DNA from: a virus
IMG/VR virus record: IMGVR_UViG_3300047564_004066
Span: 1-28,365 of that record
Strand: one strand, 5' to 3'
DNA: 28,365 bases
Shown: positions 1 to 6,165 of the stretch, in pieces
How the letters are laid out: every line of letters starts with the position of its first letter
Position numbering within the stretch: the first letter of the stretch is position 1
Made by a program: the position numbers and the translations under genes
Notes under the pieces: generated by a model
What the model saw: only the letters and a program-made list of their open reading frames with translations
Told to the model about the DNA's origin: nothing
Database searches by the model: none

Positions 1-84
1 TCCCACTTTTAGTTTGTCTATTTCTGATCTATGAGCATTACTTCGAGTAATGTCAACTAGAGTGATAATTTTGTATCTTGCCAT
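1..84 (-). CDS. Conserved phage protein, N-terminal part only
   Basis: Only the first 28 codons are in the window; the gene runs off the left edge. It starts at ATG (84-82) and reads MARYKIITLVDITRSNAHRS and on without a stop. I have a general memory of T4-like phage proteins of unknown function that begin with a similar ITLVDITR segment, so this is probably a real conserved gene, but no function can be given. No Shine-Dalgarno is visible; a GTTAAATA box (102-95, minus strand), similar to late-promoter boxes elsewhere in the window, lies just upstream. Confidence 0.6.
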   Translation of the reverse strand, partial: MARYKIITLVDITRSNAHRSEIDKLKVG

Positions 85-122
85 AATGTGCTACTATTTA
101 ACTCTACAAATCTTATAGCCGT

Positions 123-146
123 AAAAAAGCCCGGCAAACCGGGCTT
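123..146 (-). terminator. Rho-independent terminator after the 119-aa protein gene
   Basis: A perfect 8-bp stem (AAGCCCGG / CCGGGCTT, loop of 4) lies at 127-146. On the minus strand it is followed directly by a run of six T. It sits 21 nt past the stop codon of the minus-strand gene ending at 168. Confidence 0.85.
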
Positions 147-167
147 AGTCTTCCCATCCCTGGAAAA

Positions 168-527
168 TTATAGTGCGTACAATGTTGTAGGCGCTGTAAC
201 GGTTAAAGTTCCACCTGCTGTGAATGTCCAAACACCGGATGCTGTTAAAGAACCAGCTCCAATAACACGACCAACACGGATTGCCAATGTGTCAATGTCT
301 AGATTGTGATTGTCACCGAAAGTGATAATTGCTAGGCCGTCGCTCTTAACTTGGAACACAGACGAAGTTGTACCAATTTCGTCTGTAACTTTAGCTGCGG
401 TTGCTGCTGTTAAAGCAACTGCGCCATCTGAACCGCTTAATACATATTTGAATACGGTTTGTTGGAATGTCTTTTGTACTACACCTAACGCTACTGCTGT
501 AGGGTTAACTCTTGTAAATTCTGCCAT
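168..527 (-). CDS. Small probable virion protein (119 aa), unknown family
   Basis: Starts at ATG with a strong AGGAG site 6-7 nt upstream. The 119-aa product is rich in Thr, Ala, Val and Gly, has no Cys, no transmembrane segment and few charged residues, and is predicted from its alternating pattern to be mostly beta strand. This composition is common in small phage structural or decoration proteins, but I do not recognise the family. It has its own T4-like late promoter (572-579) and its own terminator (123-146), so it is probably a single-gene, highly expressed late transcript, which supports a structural role by inference only. Confidence 0.7.
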   Translation of the reverse strand: MAEFTRVNPTAVALGVVQKTFQQTVFKYVLSGSDGAVALTAATAAKVTDEIGTTSSVFQVKSDGLAIITFGDNHNLDIDTLAIRVGRVIGAGSLTASGVWTFTAGGTLTVTAPTTLYAL

Positions 528-571
528 GATGTTTTCTCCTTATCAATGATCCCGCTCCGGGACCGGCATAG

Positions 572-579
572 TATTTATA
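572..579 (-). promoter_or_regulatory. T4-like late promoter, TATAAATA
   Basis: Exact match to the T4 late promoter box on the minus strand, followed by C. If the box covers -13 to -6 as in T4, transcription starts near 566, giving a leader of about 39 nt that contains the AGGAG site of the 119-aa gene. Confidence 0.75.
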
Positions 580-591
580 TTGGTAAGGAAA

Positions 592-609
592 AATCAGCCT
601 TTTTGGGCT
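592..609 (-). terminator. Probable terminator of the 2818-to-614 operon
   Basis: On the minus strand AGCC-CAAAAA-GGCT (609-596) is followed by GA and five T. The 4-bp stem is short, extended only by weak A-T pairs, and the hairpin begins just after the stop codon of the gene ending at 614. Confidence 0.5.
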
Positions 610-613
610 ATTT

Positions 614-1732
614 TTAGTCGGTTCTGAAAGGAGTCCAACGATCTCGAGGAACTAATTTCACAGCATCTTTGCCACTCATATAGCCTTCGCCGCCCGGTTT
701 GCCGCCCGTGCTAGCTGTGATGTCGCCTTCGGCTTGGTCTAACTCTGCAATGATCTCATCTTTAGCTTTCATAATTTCTCTAACTAGCTGGAACATGGAA
801 TCCATAACTCCTGCGTTAGCATCATTTATTTCTGCAATCTTTTGTTGCTGACCTGGACTGACTTTACTGGTTGGCAACCAACCTAGAAAACTCTTAGTAT
901 CAATTTTATCCAGTGCTTTGGCCTTGCTTTGATTGTTAACAAAAGTATAGATGATTGTTTGTAGACCACTTAGTCCTTTTACAGGAGTCAATAGTTTATC
1001 GATAGCTGCACTTTGTGAATTAGCTAATTTTTCTATTGTGCCTATATTATCTGCATTTACCGCCGGTTGGTGGCTGACATATGTTTGTCCGAATATAGCT
1101 AAGTCTGGGTTACCAGAAAACGATTCTGCATCAGTAAAATCTATGCCGCCTTTGTCGCCAAAGTATTCTAAAACTTTATGAGCTGCAACACCAACTTTGG
1201 CTCTAGCAATTTTTCTACCTACTTCACTGGATCCTACAACTGAATATGTTGTTTGATTAGGTGTAAAGCTAATCTTTCCACTGGCTCCTTGTTTTGGTTT
1301 GCCTGGATGGAATAAGATATCCCCATAGACATAACCTACGAAATCCTGAGGAGTAGCTGCTTCAAATACTGGCCATAGTGATGCCATATCGGATGCAAAT
1401 TTAGCTCTCCATTCTTCGCCCTTGCCTCTGCTGTTGATAAATTGTTTTAACTCTTCTGGGCTGTTGCTTTTCCCTTCTTCTCTGCCCCAATTATTCTTGC
1501 CCACCATTCGGAAAGTACCATCTTCATCCCTGCCCCAATAGACCGTAGGATTACCATCCCATTTGATGCTGACGTCTTTGGCGTCTTGAGATAGTCCTTT
1601 AAGGACCTCAACAGCACGTTTTGCACCGCCTGGTTCAGTGAACACTAGATCCTCTAGGTGATTAAACTCTCTGCCTACTTTCTTAGGAGCAGGGGCCGCC
1701 TCGGCTTCTGTTAAAAATTCAAATGCTCTCAT
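614..1732 (-). CDS. Ligase-like nucleotidyltransferase with capsid-targeting-like N-terminus
   Basis: 372 aa, last gene of a minus-strand operon; its ATG overlaps the upstream stop by 4 nt (1729-1732), so it is likely translationally coupled. Residues 54-63 contain KWDG, resembling motif I (KxDG, the adenylated lysine) of the ATP-dependent DNA/RNA ligase and capping-enzyme superfamily. GYVYGDIL (133-140) could be motif III, EGYM (349-352) motif IV and VKLV (358-361) motif V; the order fits the superfamily, but the gap from III to IV is unusually long. The first residues, MRAFEFLTEAEA, resemble the capsid-targeting sequence of T4 internal proteins, with LTE-A (7-10) matching the prohead protease rule (L/I)xE. 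Inference: a head-packaged enzyme that enters the host with the DNA. Similar proteins occur in marine T4-like phages as uncharacterised; the ligase link is my own reading. Confidence 0.65.
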   Translation of the reverse strand: MRAFEFLTEAEAAPAPKKVGREFNHLEDLVFTEPGGAKRAVEVLKGLSQDAKDVSIKWDGNPTVYWGRDEDGTFRMVGKNNWGREEGKSNSPEELKQFINSRGKGEEWRAKFASDMASLWPVFEAATPQDFVGYVYGDILFHPGKPKQGASGKISFTPNQTTYSVVGSSEVGRKIARAKVGVAAHKVLEYFGDKGGIDFTDAESFSGNPDLAIFGQTYVSHQPAVNADNIGTIEKLANSQSAAIDKLLTPVKGLSGLQTIIYTFVNNQSKAKALDKIDTKSFLGWLPTSKVSPGQQQKIAEINDANAGVMDSMFQLVREIMKAKDEIIAELDQAEGDITASTGGKPGGEGYMSGKDAVKLVPRDRWTPFRTD

Positions 1733-2544
1733 TTTATTGCTTCCATCATTCTACGGAACCATGCGGGCGTTCCAGTTTGCTTGCTTTCAAATGATATTGT
1801 ATTTTCAGGAAGCTCTATTCCTTGTTTTCCCAGTGTTTCTTTAGCCGCTGCTATCAATTCGTTGTAGTTAGGAAGTTTTTTAATATAATTTAAAATTGTA
1901 TCTACTGATCTAATATCTTTGATTGTGGCTGTTTGTCCTAACAATTCTTTTGCAATATTATTCCAGTCGTCTCCGTTTGGCACAGGCTCGTTGGTTTCAG
2001 GATCAACTAGACCAAATTTAGGACTATATTTTAATCCTCTGGCACGAGCAATGCTACTTAGAACAATATGTCGATGTTCTCCTCGATACGATCCTTGGCC
2101 ACCTAACATACTACCTTGTTGGAATAGGGGATTTGTGCTAAACATAAAATCTGTTTGCACGAAACCGTTTGCATCATCGCCCTTAATTGGTGTTTTTAAA
2201 TGTACGCTATCGCCACTTAATTTTACATTTTCTTTACCAAACTGACTAGCTAATTTAGAAGCAAATTCTTTCTTGTCTACTTCGTTGGCATCAACGCTTA
2301 GATCTAAATCGCCAGAGCTGTTTAATTCCCATGTTCCGTCTGGGTGTTCTTTACGACCAGTGGTGCCCAACCATTTCATTGGTTTTCCGTCATCGGGGCT
2401 TAGGTCTTTGGTAAAGTCTAGACCTGTTACTTGTTCAATCCATGAAATAGTTTCAGGTACGTCGCCCGTAGCGATACGCTGTGTTAACGGTTCTTTATCT
2501 GGGCCTTTAAAAACATTGCCACCTTCAAATAGATTAGTTGTCAT
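1729..2544 (-). CDS. Pol-beta-type nucleotidyltransferase-like protein (271 aa)
   Basis: Residues 76-85 read SSGDLDLSVD, which fits the GS...DxD metal-binding motif of the DNA polymerase beta nucleotidyltransferase superfamily (D79 and D81); VQTDFMF (129-135) provides the third acidic residue (D132) on a beta strand, as expected. The region before the motif is longer than in minimal MNT proteins. Substrate unknown. The gene overlaps its upstream neighbour by 11 nt and its downstream neighbour by 4 nt, so the three are one translational unit. Residues 5-8, LFEG, match the T4 prohead protease site (L/I)xE followed by G, as in the two partner proteins. The pairing of two different nucleotidyltransferase folds in one operon suggests they act in one process, perhaps nucleic-acid end modification; this is inference. 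Confidence 0.65.
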   Translation of the reverse strand: MTTNLFEGGNVFKGPDKEPLTQRIATGDVPETISWIEQVTGLDFTKDLSPDDGKPMKWLGTTGRKEHPDGTWELNSSGDLDLSVDANEVDKKEFASKLASQFGKENVKLSGDSVHLKTPIKGDDANGFVQTDFMFSTNPLFQQGSMLGGQGSYRGEHRHIVLSSIARARGLKYSPKFGLVDPETNEPVPNGDDWNNIAKELLGQTATIKDIRSVDTILNYIKKLPNYNELIAAAKETLGKQGIELPENTISFESKQTGTPAWFRRMMEAIK

Positions 2545-2818
2545 TTGATTCGTCTAATTTTCTCTTTTGTTTACGTGATTCCGCAAATTTTCTCACGCCA
2601 CGTGTAAATTTAGCAGTATCCTGTCCTTTAATAGCATTTATTAAACGGCGTTCAAGCTCGTCCGCTTCTGCCGGATCATAATGCTTGTGAATACTTTCAA
2701 GCAAATTAATTGCTGAATTTATAATATTCGTAGCTCGACTTTCGATTAATGCATCGGTGCTACGTACTTCAGCAATACTATTAAGTTCTTGTAGAATAGA
2801 ACGAGTTCTTAATTTCAT
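2534..2818 (-). CDS. Small charged helical protein (94 aa), first gene of the head-protein-like operon
   Basis: Starts at ATG, weak upstream GGA only. The protein is highly charged, predicted almost fully helical, with a basic C-terminal part (residues 73-88 rich in R and K) and no recognised domain. Its N-terminus holds two sites of the (L/I)xE kind, LQE (9-11) and IAE (15-17). Small, basic, helical proteins with an N-terminal targeting peptide are typical of T4 internal head proteins, so this is my best guess. It is transcribed from a good sigma-70 promoter (2860-2888), and a GTTAAATA box (2846-2839, minus) lies between that promoter and the gene. Confidence 0.65.
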   Translation of the reverse strand: MKLRTRSILQELNSIAEVRSTDALIESRATNIINSAINLLESIHKHYDPAEADELERRLINAIKGQDTAKFTRGVRKFAESRKQKRKLDESNDN

Positions 2819-2859
2819 TGATTGTCCAAATAATAGTGTATTTAACTCAATTTAAAACT

Positions 2860-2888
2860 ATTTTACATTAATTATTATTCTGTGTCAA
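2860..2888 (-). promoter_or_regulatory. Sigma-70 promoter of the 2818-to-614 operon
   Basis: On the minus strand TTGACA (2888-2883), spacer 17, TAAAAT (2865-2860). Predicted start near 2853, leader about 35 nt. A perfect consensus -35 and 5 of 6 at -10 point to host RNA polymerase without a phage sigma factor, hence early expression. Confidence 0.75.
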
Positions 2889-2899
2889 GGTTGTTATTT

Positions 2900-2915
2900 T
2901 TGTGCGATTGCACAA
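2900..2915. promoter_or_regulatory. 16-bp palindrome TTGTGC-GATT-GCACAA
   Basis: A perfect 6-bp inverted repeat with a 4-nt centre in the divergent region between the minus-strand operon starting at 2818 and the plus-strand genes starting at 2973. It lies about 12 bp beyond the -35 box of the minus-strand promoter, a plausible operator position. A protein-binding site or an RNA hairpin are both possible. Confidence 0.4.
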
Positions 2916-2921
2916 GAGCGG

Positions 2922-2929
2922 ACTAAATA
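2922..2929 (+). promoter_or_regulatory. Possible late-promoter-like box ACTAAATA
   Basis: Shares TAAATAC with the clear late boxes (6 of 8 to TATAAATA). Predicted start near 2935, upstream of the gene at 2973. A small inverted repeat CTCAGT-AGAAAC-ACTGAG (2930-2947) follows immediately. Confidence 0.3.
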
Positions 2930-2972
2930 CTCAGTAGAAACACTGAGTCTACACACACTTACAGGGAACCAA

Positions 2973-3149
2973 ATGAACTATATATCACAAAAGATGTTAT
3001 CTATCATGGAACGCTTATCAGAAATGTTTCCAGGTAGCAGTTATCAAAGCCGTTTAGACAGCTATCTAAACACCAAAGGCATTACCGATGCCGCACAATT
3101 GGAACACTATATCCAACAATTCAATTCTCAAAAGGAATCTTATCTATGA
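2973..3149 (+). CDS. Small protein (58 aa), possibly DUF3563-like
   Basis: ATG preceded by AGGGA 5-6 nt upstream. The 58-aa product begins MNYISQKMLSIMERLSEMFP and continues with a YQSRLDSYLNTKG...DAAQLEHYIQQF segment. The pattern of an amphipathic N-terminal helix followed by xYLxx(x)D/AxxLExxxxxx recalls the small DUF3563 family found in Proteobacteria, whose function is unknown; the match is by eye and uncertain. The stop overlaps the next ATG by 4 nt (ATGA), so both tiny genes are translated together and are credible as genes. Confidence 0.65.
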   Translation: MNYISQKMLSIMERLSEMFPGSSYQSRLDSYLNTKGITDAAQLEHYIQQFNSQKESYL

Positions 3150-3268
3150 AAAACTTTTTAAACGTACTTTACGAAATTTTTGAAAGTATTGGCAGAGCCA
3201 AAGCAGCTTCTCATCTAGCACGTTGCGGAATGCATGAAGAAGCTAAAACACTGATGCTGACCAAATAA
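3146..3268 (+). CDS. Tiny protein (40 aa), unknown function
   Basis: Overlaps the previous stop by 4 nt and has a good AAGGA site 9 nt upstream. Sequence begins MKNFLNVLYEIFESIGRAKA and has a SHLARCGMHEEAKTL segment: a hydrophobic N-terminal helix and a second helix of the A(A/S)xLARxGxxEEAK type. I recall small proteins with this pattern in Proteobacteria, including next to DUF3563-like ones, but cannot name a function. The pair may come from the host side and modify envelope or translation; unproven. Confidence 0.65.
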   Translation: MKNFLNVLYEIFESIGRAKAASHLARCGMHEEAKTLMLTK

Positions 3269-3285
3269 AATATTGCCCTGCAAGA

Positions 3286-3293
3286 AGTAAATA
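3286..3293 (+). promoter_or_regulatory. Possible late-promoter-like box AGTAAATA
   Basis: TAAATAC core shared with the clear late promoters, 24 nt before the cupin ATG; predicted start about 3299, so the leader would hold only the AGGAG site. 6 of 8 to TATAAATA. Confidence 0.3.
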
Positions 3294-3316
3294 CACACAC
3301 AGAAGGAGTCTTCTAG

Positions 3317-3733
3317 ATGACTACAAAATTTTCACACGTTAAGGGATCTGAAGTAGAGTTTAAAGGTGGCGGTCTCCGTGACTTTTTCCTTTACAAAGAT
3401 CTTGGCGTGGCGGATGCAACACATGGGCGTGTGCTTGCTCATATTACCAAAGCTAACTTGCCCCCAGAGAATTCGGGTGGAACAGGATGGCACATTCACG
3501 TGGCCGAGTTTCAAATCGTTTACATGTTAAAGGGTTGGGCAAAATTCATGTACGAAGACAAAATACACCTAGTTGAAGCTGGAGATTGCGTACAACAACG
3601 TCCAGGCATAGTACACTACCTGTACGACTACAGCCCAGACATGGAGTATTTGGAAATCATTACTCCAGCTGATTACGGAACAAAACCAGCAGAAGGACCT
3701 TGCGAAATTCCAGCACCTAGTCCATGGGAGTAA
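3317..3733 (+). CDS. Single-domain cupin protein (138 aa)
   Basis: ATG with AGGAG 9 nt upstream. Cupin motif 1 is visible as GWHIHVAEF (58-66): H59, H61 and E64 as likely metal ligands, followed by G73. Motif 2 is GDCVQQRPGIVHY (89-101), with H100 as the fourth ligand. This gives a small beta-barrel metal-binding protein; enzyme type (isomerase, dioxygenase, sugar-binding) cannot be told from sequence. The stop is 3 nt before the alpha/beta hydrolase start, so the two are co-translated. Single-domain cupins are common accessory genes in marine and freshwater phages. Confidence 0.8.
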   Translation: MTTKFSHVKGSEVEFKGGGLRDFFLYKDLGVADATHGRVLAHITKANLPPENSGGTGWHIHVAEFQIVYMLKGWAKFMYEDKIHLVEAGDCVQQRPGIVHYLYDYSPDMEYLEIITPADYGTKPAEGPCEIPAPSPWE

Positions 3734-3736
3734 ACC

Positions 3737-4312
3737 ATGACCTTAGTTTATATTCATGGGGCAAGTGCTACCAGTGAAAGTTTTAACTATATTAGAAGCA
3801 AAATAGGTAGCGGAATTGATGTTAACTATGACAGCCGTAATGGTTTTGAAAACAATCTAAAAGACATTGCAGGTCAATTAACCAATGTGGAAAACATTGT
3901 GTTTATTGCACATAGTTTGGGCGGTATCTATAGTCTACACCTTGCTAATATTATACCGCAGCAGGTATTAGGAGCGGTAACGCTGAGTACGCCCTACGGC
4001 GGAGCAGAGGTTGCAGAATTTGCTAAATTCTTCTTGCCTTTTAGCAGATTGATGCGTGATATTGGTCCCAGTAGTTGGGCCATGCAGCAGGCAAGTAAAA
4101 TAAAGATTCAGCATCCTTGGACTAATATTGTTACGCTGAAAGGGCAAAGTCCGTTTATAGTTGAGCCCAACGATGGGGTTGTTACGATCAGTAGTCAAAA
4201 GTATCTCAAAGATATGGAATTAGTGGAAGTTGAATACAACCACTATGAAGTAGTGCTTAGTGATGAAGTGGTAAAACTTATCAAAGAACGAATAAAAAAG
4301 TTCAGAAAATAA
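3737..4312 (+). CDS. Alpha/beta hydrolase, lipase-like (191 aa)
   Basis: Typical start of the fold, VYIHGAS (4-10, oxyanion-hole HG), then the nucleophile elbow AHSLGG (59-64, S60), an Asp in PNDGVV (D146) and a His in YNHYEVV (H169), giving a complete Ser-Asp-His triad. At 191 aa it is a small version without a large cap. Substrate is unknown; GxSxGG-type elbows occur in lipases, PGAP1-like and acyl-esterases. No signal peptide, so it would act in the cytoplasm or at the inner face of the membrane. Its gene follows the cupin by 3 nt. Confidence 0.85.
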   Translation: MTLVYIHGASATSESFNYIRSKIGSGIDVNYDSRNGFENNLKDIAGQLTNVENIVFIAHSLGGIYSLHLANIIPQQVLGAVTLSTPYGGAEVAEFAKFFLPFSRLMRDIGPSSWAMQQASKIKIQHPWTNIVTLKGQSPFIVEPNDGVVTISSQKYLKDMELVEVEYNHYEVVLSDEVVKLIKERIKKFRK

Positions 4313-4313
4313 G

Positions 4314-4342
4314 TTGCTTTTTTATCTTTAGGCATATATAAT
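4314..4342 (+). promoter_or_regulatory. Sigma-70 promoter for the 91-aa conserved phage protein
   Basis: TTGCTT (4314-4319), spacer 17, TATAAT (4337-4342). Predicted start about 4349. A short inverted repeat GTTAACA (4345-4351) / TGTTAAC (4368-4374) lies at the start of the leader. Confidence 0.65.
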
Positions 4343-4402
4343 AAGTTAACAGCGAAACAGAAGTAGTTGTTAACAACAGACATTACACACAGGAGATTTA
4401 AA

Positions 4403-4678
4403 ATGTCAGAAATTTTTACAGCACCAAAACTACCAGAAGTTAAGTTTAACAAGAACGGCTACGAAATCCGTACAGACATTCTAGCAATGGCTAAGGATCT
4501 TGTTGCACAAGATTTTCATGTTAAATTCCAAGGTTGGGAATTAACTGCCCAACGCGATGAGAAAACTGGACAAATCGTTAGCAAAGTTGATATGCCTACA
4601 TACCCAGGACTTGAGAAAGTTCTAGAAACAGCAGAAAAAATGTACAGCTTTGTAAATGCAGGCGCTTCTAAGAAATAA
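4403..4678 (+). CDS. Conserved phage protein (91 aa), unknown function
   Basis: I chose ATG 4403 because it has an AGGAG site 7 nt upstream; an earlier in-frame ATG at 4367 has none. The protein starts MSEIFTAPKLPEVKFNKNGY and is of mixed helix and strand, ending in a helix with the pattern PGLEKVLETAEKMYSFVN. I recall proteins of this look in many T4-like phages of aquatic bacteria, without function. It is a single-gene transcript with its own sigma-70 promoter and a strong terminator (4733-4757), which suggests high expression early in infection. Confidence 0.75.
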   Translation: MSEIFTAPKLPEVKFNKNGYEIRTDILAMAKDLVAQDFHVKFQGWELTAQRDEKTGQIVSKVDMPTYPGLEKVLETAEKMYSFVNAGASKK

Positions 4679-4732
4679 ATATTAGTTTATAGATTATTGG
4701 CTGCATAGCAGTATATTATATTATAGTAAATA

Positions 4733-4757
4733 GAAAGGGTCCTTTAAGGACCCTTTC
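4733..4757. terminator. Bidirectional terminator between convergent genes
   Basis: Perfect 11-bp stem GAAAGGGTCCT / AGGACCCTTTC with a 3-nt loop. T-rich sequence follows on both strands. It separates the plus-strand gene ending at 4678 from the minus-strand desaturase ending at 4761. Confidence 0.9.
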
Positions 4758-4760
4758 TTA

Positions 4761-5462
4761 TTACCTAACTTTTGCCAATTTTAAAAATTCTAAAATTTTA
4801 ATATACATCCAACCAATGTCAAATTCCCAACGTTTCTGACTAAACTTTGCATTAGCGCCATCGGCATGGTGATTGTTGTGTAATTCTTCACCCCCAATCC
4901 AAAATGCAATAGGCCATAAATTACGACTAGTATCATTAGTATTGGTGTTGCGATAACCCCACCAATGGCTTAATCCGTTAATAACTCCGGCGGCAAAGAA
5001 CGGCACCCATATCATTTGAACACCCCACACCAAGAAGCCCCACGGCCCAAATAACAACAGATCTATGATCAACATTAAGAGAATGCCGAGACGGCTGTGC
5101 GGGGTGTATAAGTTTTCTTCAATCCAGTCGTTGGGAGTATCTTTGCTCAGAGACTCAACCATTATACGATCTTTGCTAGCTTTATGATATAAGAATGCTC
5201 CACCAAACAACACACGCCATATGCCGTATATTTGTGGGCTGTGTGGATCGCCTTCTTGATCACTGCGTTGATGGTGCTTGCGGTGTATAGCTACCCATTG
5301 CTTAGTGACCATTCCTGTAGTTAACCATAACCAAAACCGCATAAAGTGATTTACTGCTGGATGAAATTGGACAGCTCGATGTGTTTGGCTTCTGTGCAAA
5401 TACAGAGTAACACATGCTATAGTGATTTGGACCATCACCAAAGTTGCGATTATTATAGTCAT
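4761..5462 (-). CDS. Membrane fatty-acid desaturase (acyl-CoA/acyl-lipid delta-9 type)
   Basis: 233 aa with the three histidine boxes of membrane di-iron desaturases: HRSQTH (23-28), HRKHH (60-64) and HNNHH (195-199), plus an extra His in NGLSHWWGYRN (162-172). Four or so hydrophobic segments surround the boxes. The family inserts a cis double bond into acyl chains using O2 and electrons from ferredoxin or a similar donor. Shorter than many bacterial desaturases (about 300 aa) but all ligand boxes are present, so likely active. In a phage it would alter host membrane fluidity during infection; inference. Start ATG lies 3 nt after the homing endonuclease stop, so both sit in one minus-strand transcript. 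Confidence 0.9.
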   Translation of the reverse strand: MTIIIATLVMVQITIACVTLYLHRSQTHRAVQFHPAVNHFMRFWLWLTTGMVTKQWVAIHRKHHQRSDQEGDPHSPQIYGIWRVLFGGAFLYHKASKDRIMVESLSKDTPNDWIEENLYTPHSRLGILLMLIIDLLLFGPWGFLVWGVQMIWVPFFAAGVINGLSHWWGYRNTNTNDTSRNLWPIAFWIGGEELHNNHHADGANAKFSQKRWEFDIGWMYIKILEFLKLAKVR

Positions 5463-5465
5463 CTT

Positions 5466-6128
5466 TTACTTATCTAGAACCCAGCCCTTATAAGACTTAT
5501 ACTCTCCCTTGACTAACTTGTATGCTTCGGAAGTTCTGCTAAAATTATATGCGTTTGCTAGGTCTCCGGTAGTTCCGTAAAACTCTCCGTGATCTGGATG
5601 TTTAAATGAATATTTGTTAGAATTTCGTTTCCTTGCCACGGACATTTTACTCTTAGTTTCTTCTGAAAACGGAAGTTTCTTTATACCTTTACCTTGTCCC
5701 ATTTTCTTTTCTGAAATTTTACGCTTAGTTTCTTCAGAATGCTTCTTTCCAAAAAACGTATTCTTTTCTCCCGAACGATCAACACCCCACATTCCGTTGC
5801 CGCTACCAGATCGTAACTCGCTGTTTATTTTGGCATATTCTTCTCTATAAAATGCGTACTTCCGAGAACCGTAAATTTTCCTACCGGACATAATAGTATA
5901 AGCATAAATCATCTTATATCTATCTTCCCCAGATGTCATTTTCGGAAGGAGAAGGTGACAGATATAGTGTTCTCTAGCAGTAAGCTCTACTAAATTAGAT
6001 TGATCATCAGAACCTCCCATAGATTTTGGAATGATATGATGAGTTTCAGAATAGGCTTTTAACACTCTTGACTTTGCTCGTTCTACAATGCTATAATATG
6101 TATGTGAATATTTGTTTTCTTTAAACAT
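5466..6128 (-). CDS. HNH homing endonuclease with NUMOD3 repeats
   Basis: ATG start at 6128 gives 220 aa (an in-frame TTG at 6143 is less likely). Near the N-terminus is an HNH motif, ETHHIIPKSMGGSDDQSNLVEL, of the kind seen in phage homing nucleases. Two NUMOD3-type DNA-binding repeats follow, FGKKHSEETKRKIS and PFSEETKSKMSVA, and a C-terminal segment with FYGTTGDLANAYNFSRTSE that looks like a helix-turn-helix of the NUMOD/IENR kind. It is a free-standing selfish gene inserted between the HAD gene and the desaturase. No Shine-Dalgarno is visible; a GATAAATA late box ends 5 nt before the ATG, so the mRNA may be leaderless. Confidence 0.88.
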   Translation of the reverse strand: MFKENKYSHTYYSIVERAKSRVLKAYSETHHIIPKSMGGSDDQSNLVELTAREHYICHLLLPKMTSGEDRYKMIYAYTIMSGRKIYGSRKYAFYREEYAKINSELRSGSGNGMWGVDRSGEKNTFFGKKHSEETKRKISEKKMGQGKGIKKLPFSEETKSKMSVARKRNSNKYSFKHPDHGEFYGTTGDLANAYNFSRTSEAYKLVKGEYKSYKGWVLDK

Positions 6129-6133
6129 AATAT

Positions 6134-6141
6134 TATTTATC
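6134..6141 (-). promoter_or_regulatory. Late-promoter box GATAAATA before the homing endonuclease
   Basis: NATAAATA match on the minus strand. With T4 spacing (+1 six nt after the box) transcription starts at 6128, exactly the A of the ATG. Confidence 0.5.
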
Positions 6142-6165
6142 AAGGTTTTATTAGATTGGGCAAAA

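Noticed and set aside
4345-4374. Functional attenuator hairpin in the leader of the 91-aa gene
   Set aside because: Only a 7-bp GTTAACA repeat with a long loop and no T-tract; the left arm overlaps the predicted transcription start, so the RNA may not contain it.
4674-4681. AATAAATA at the end of the 91-aa gene as a late promoter
   Set aside because: No plus-strand gene follows before a strong terminator; likely chance match in AT-rich DNA.
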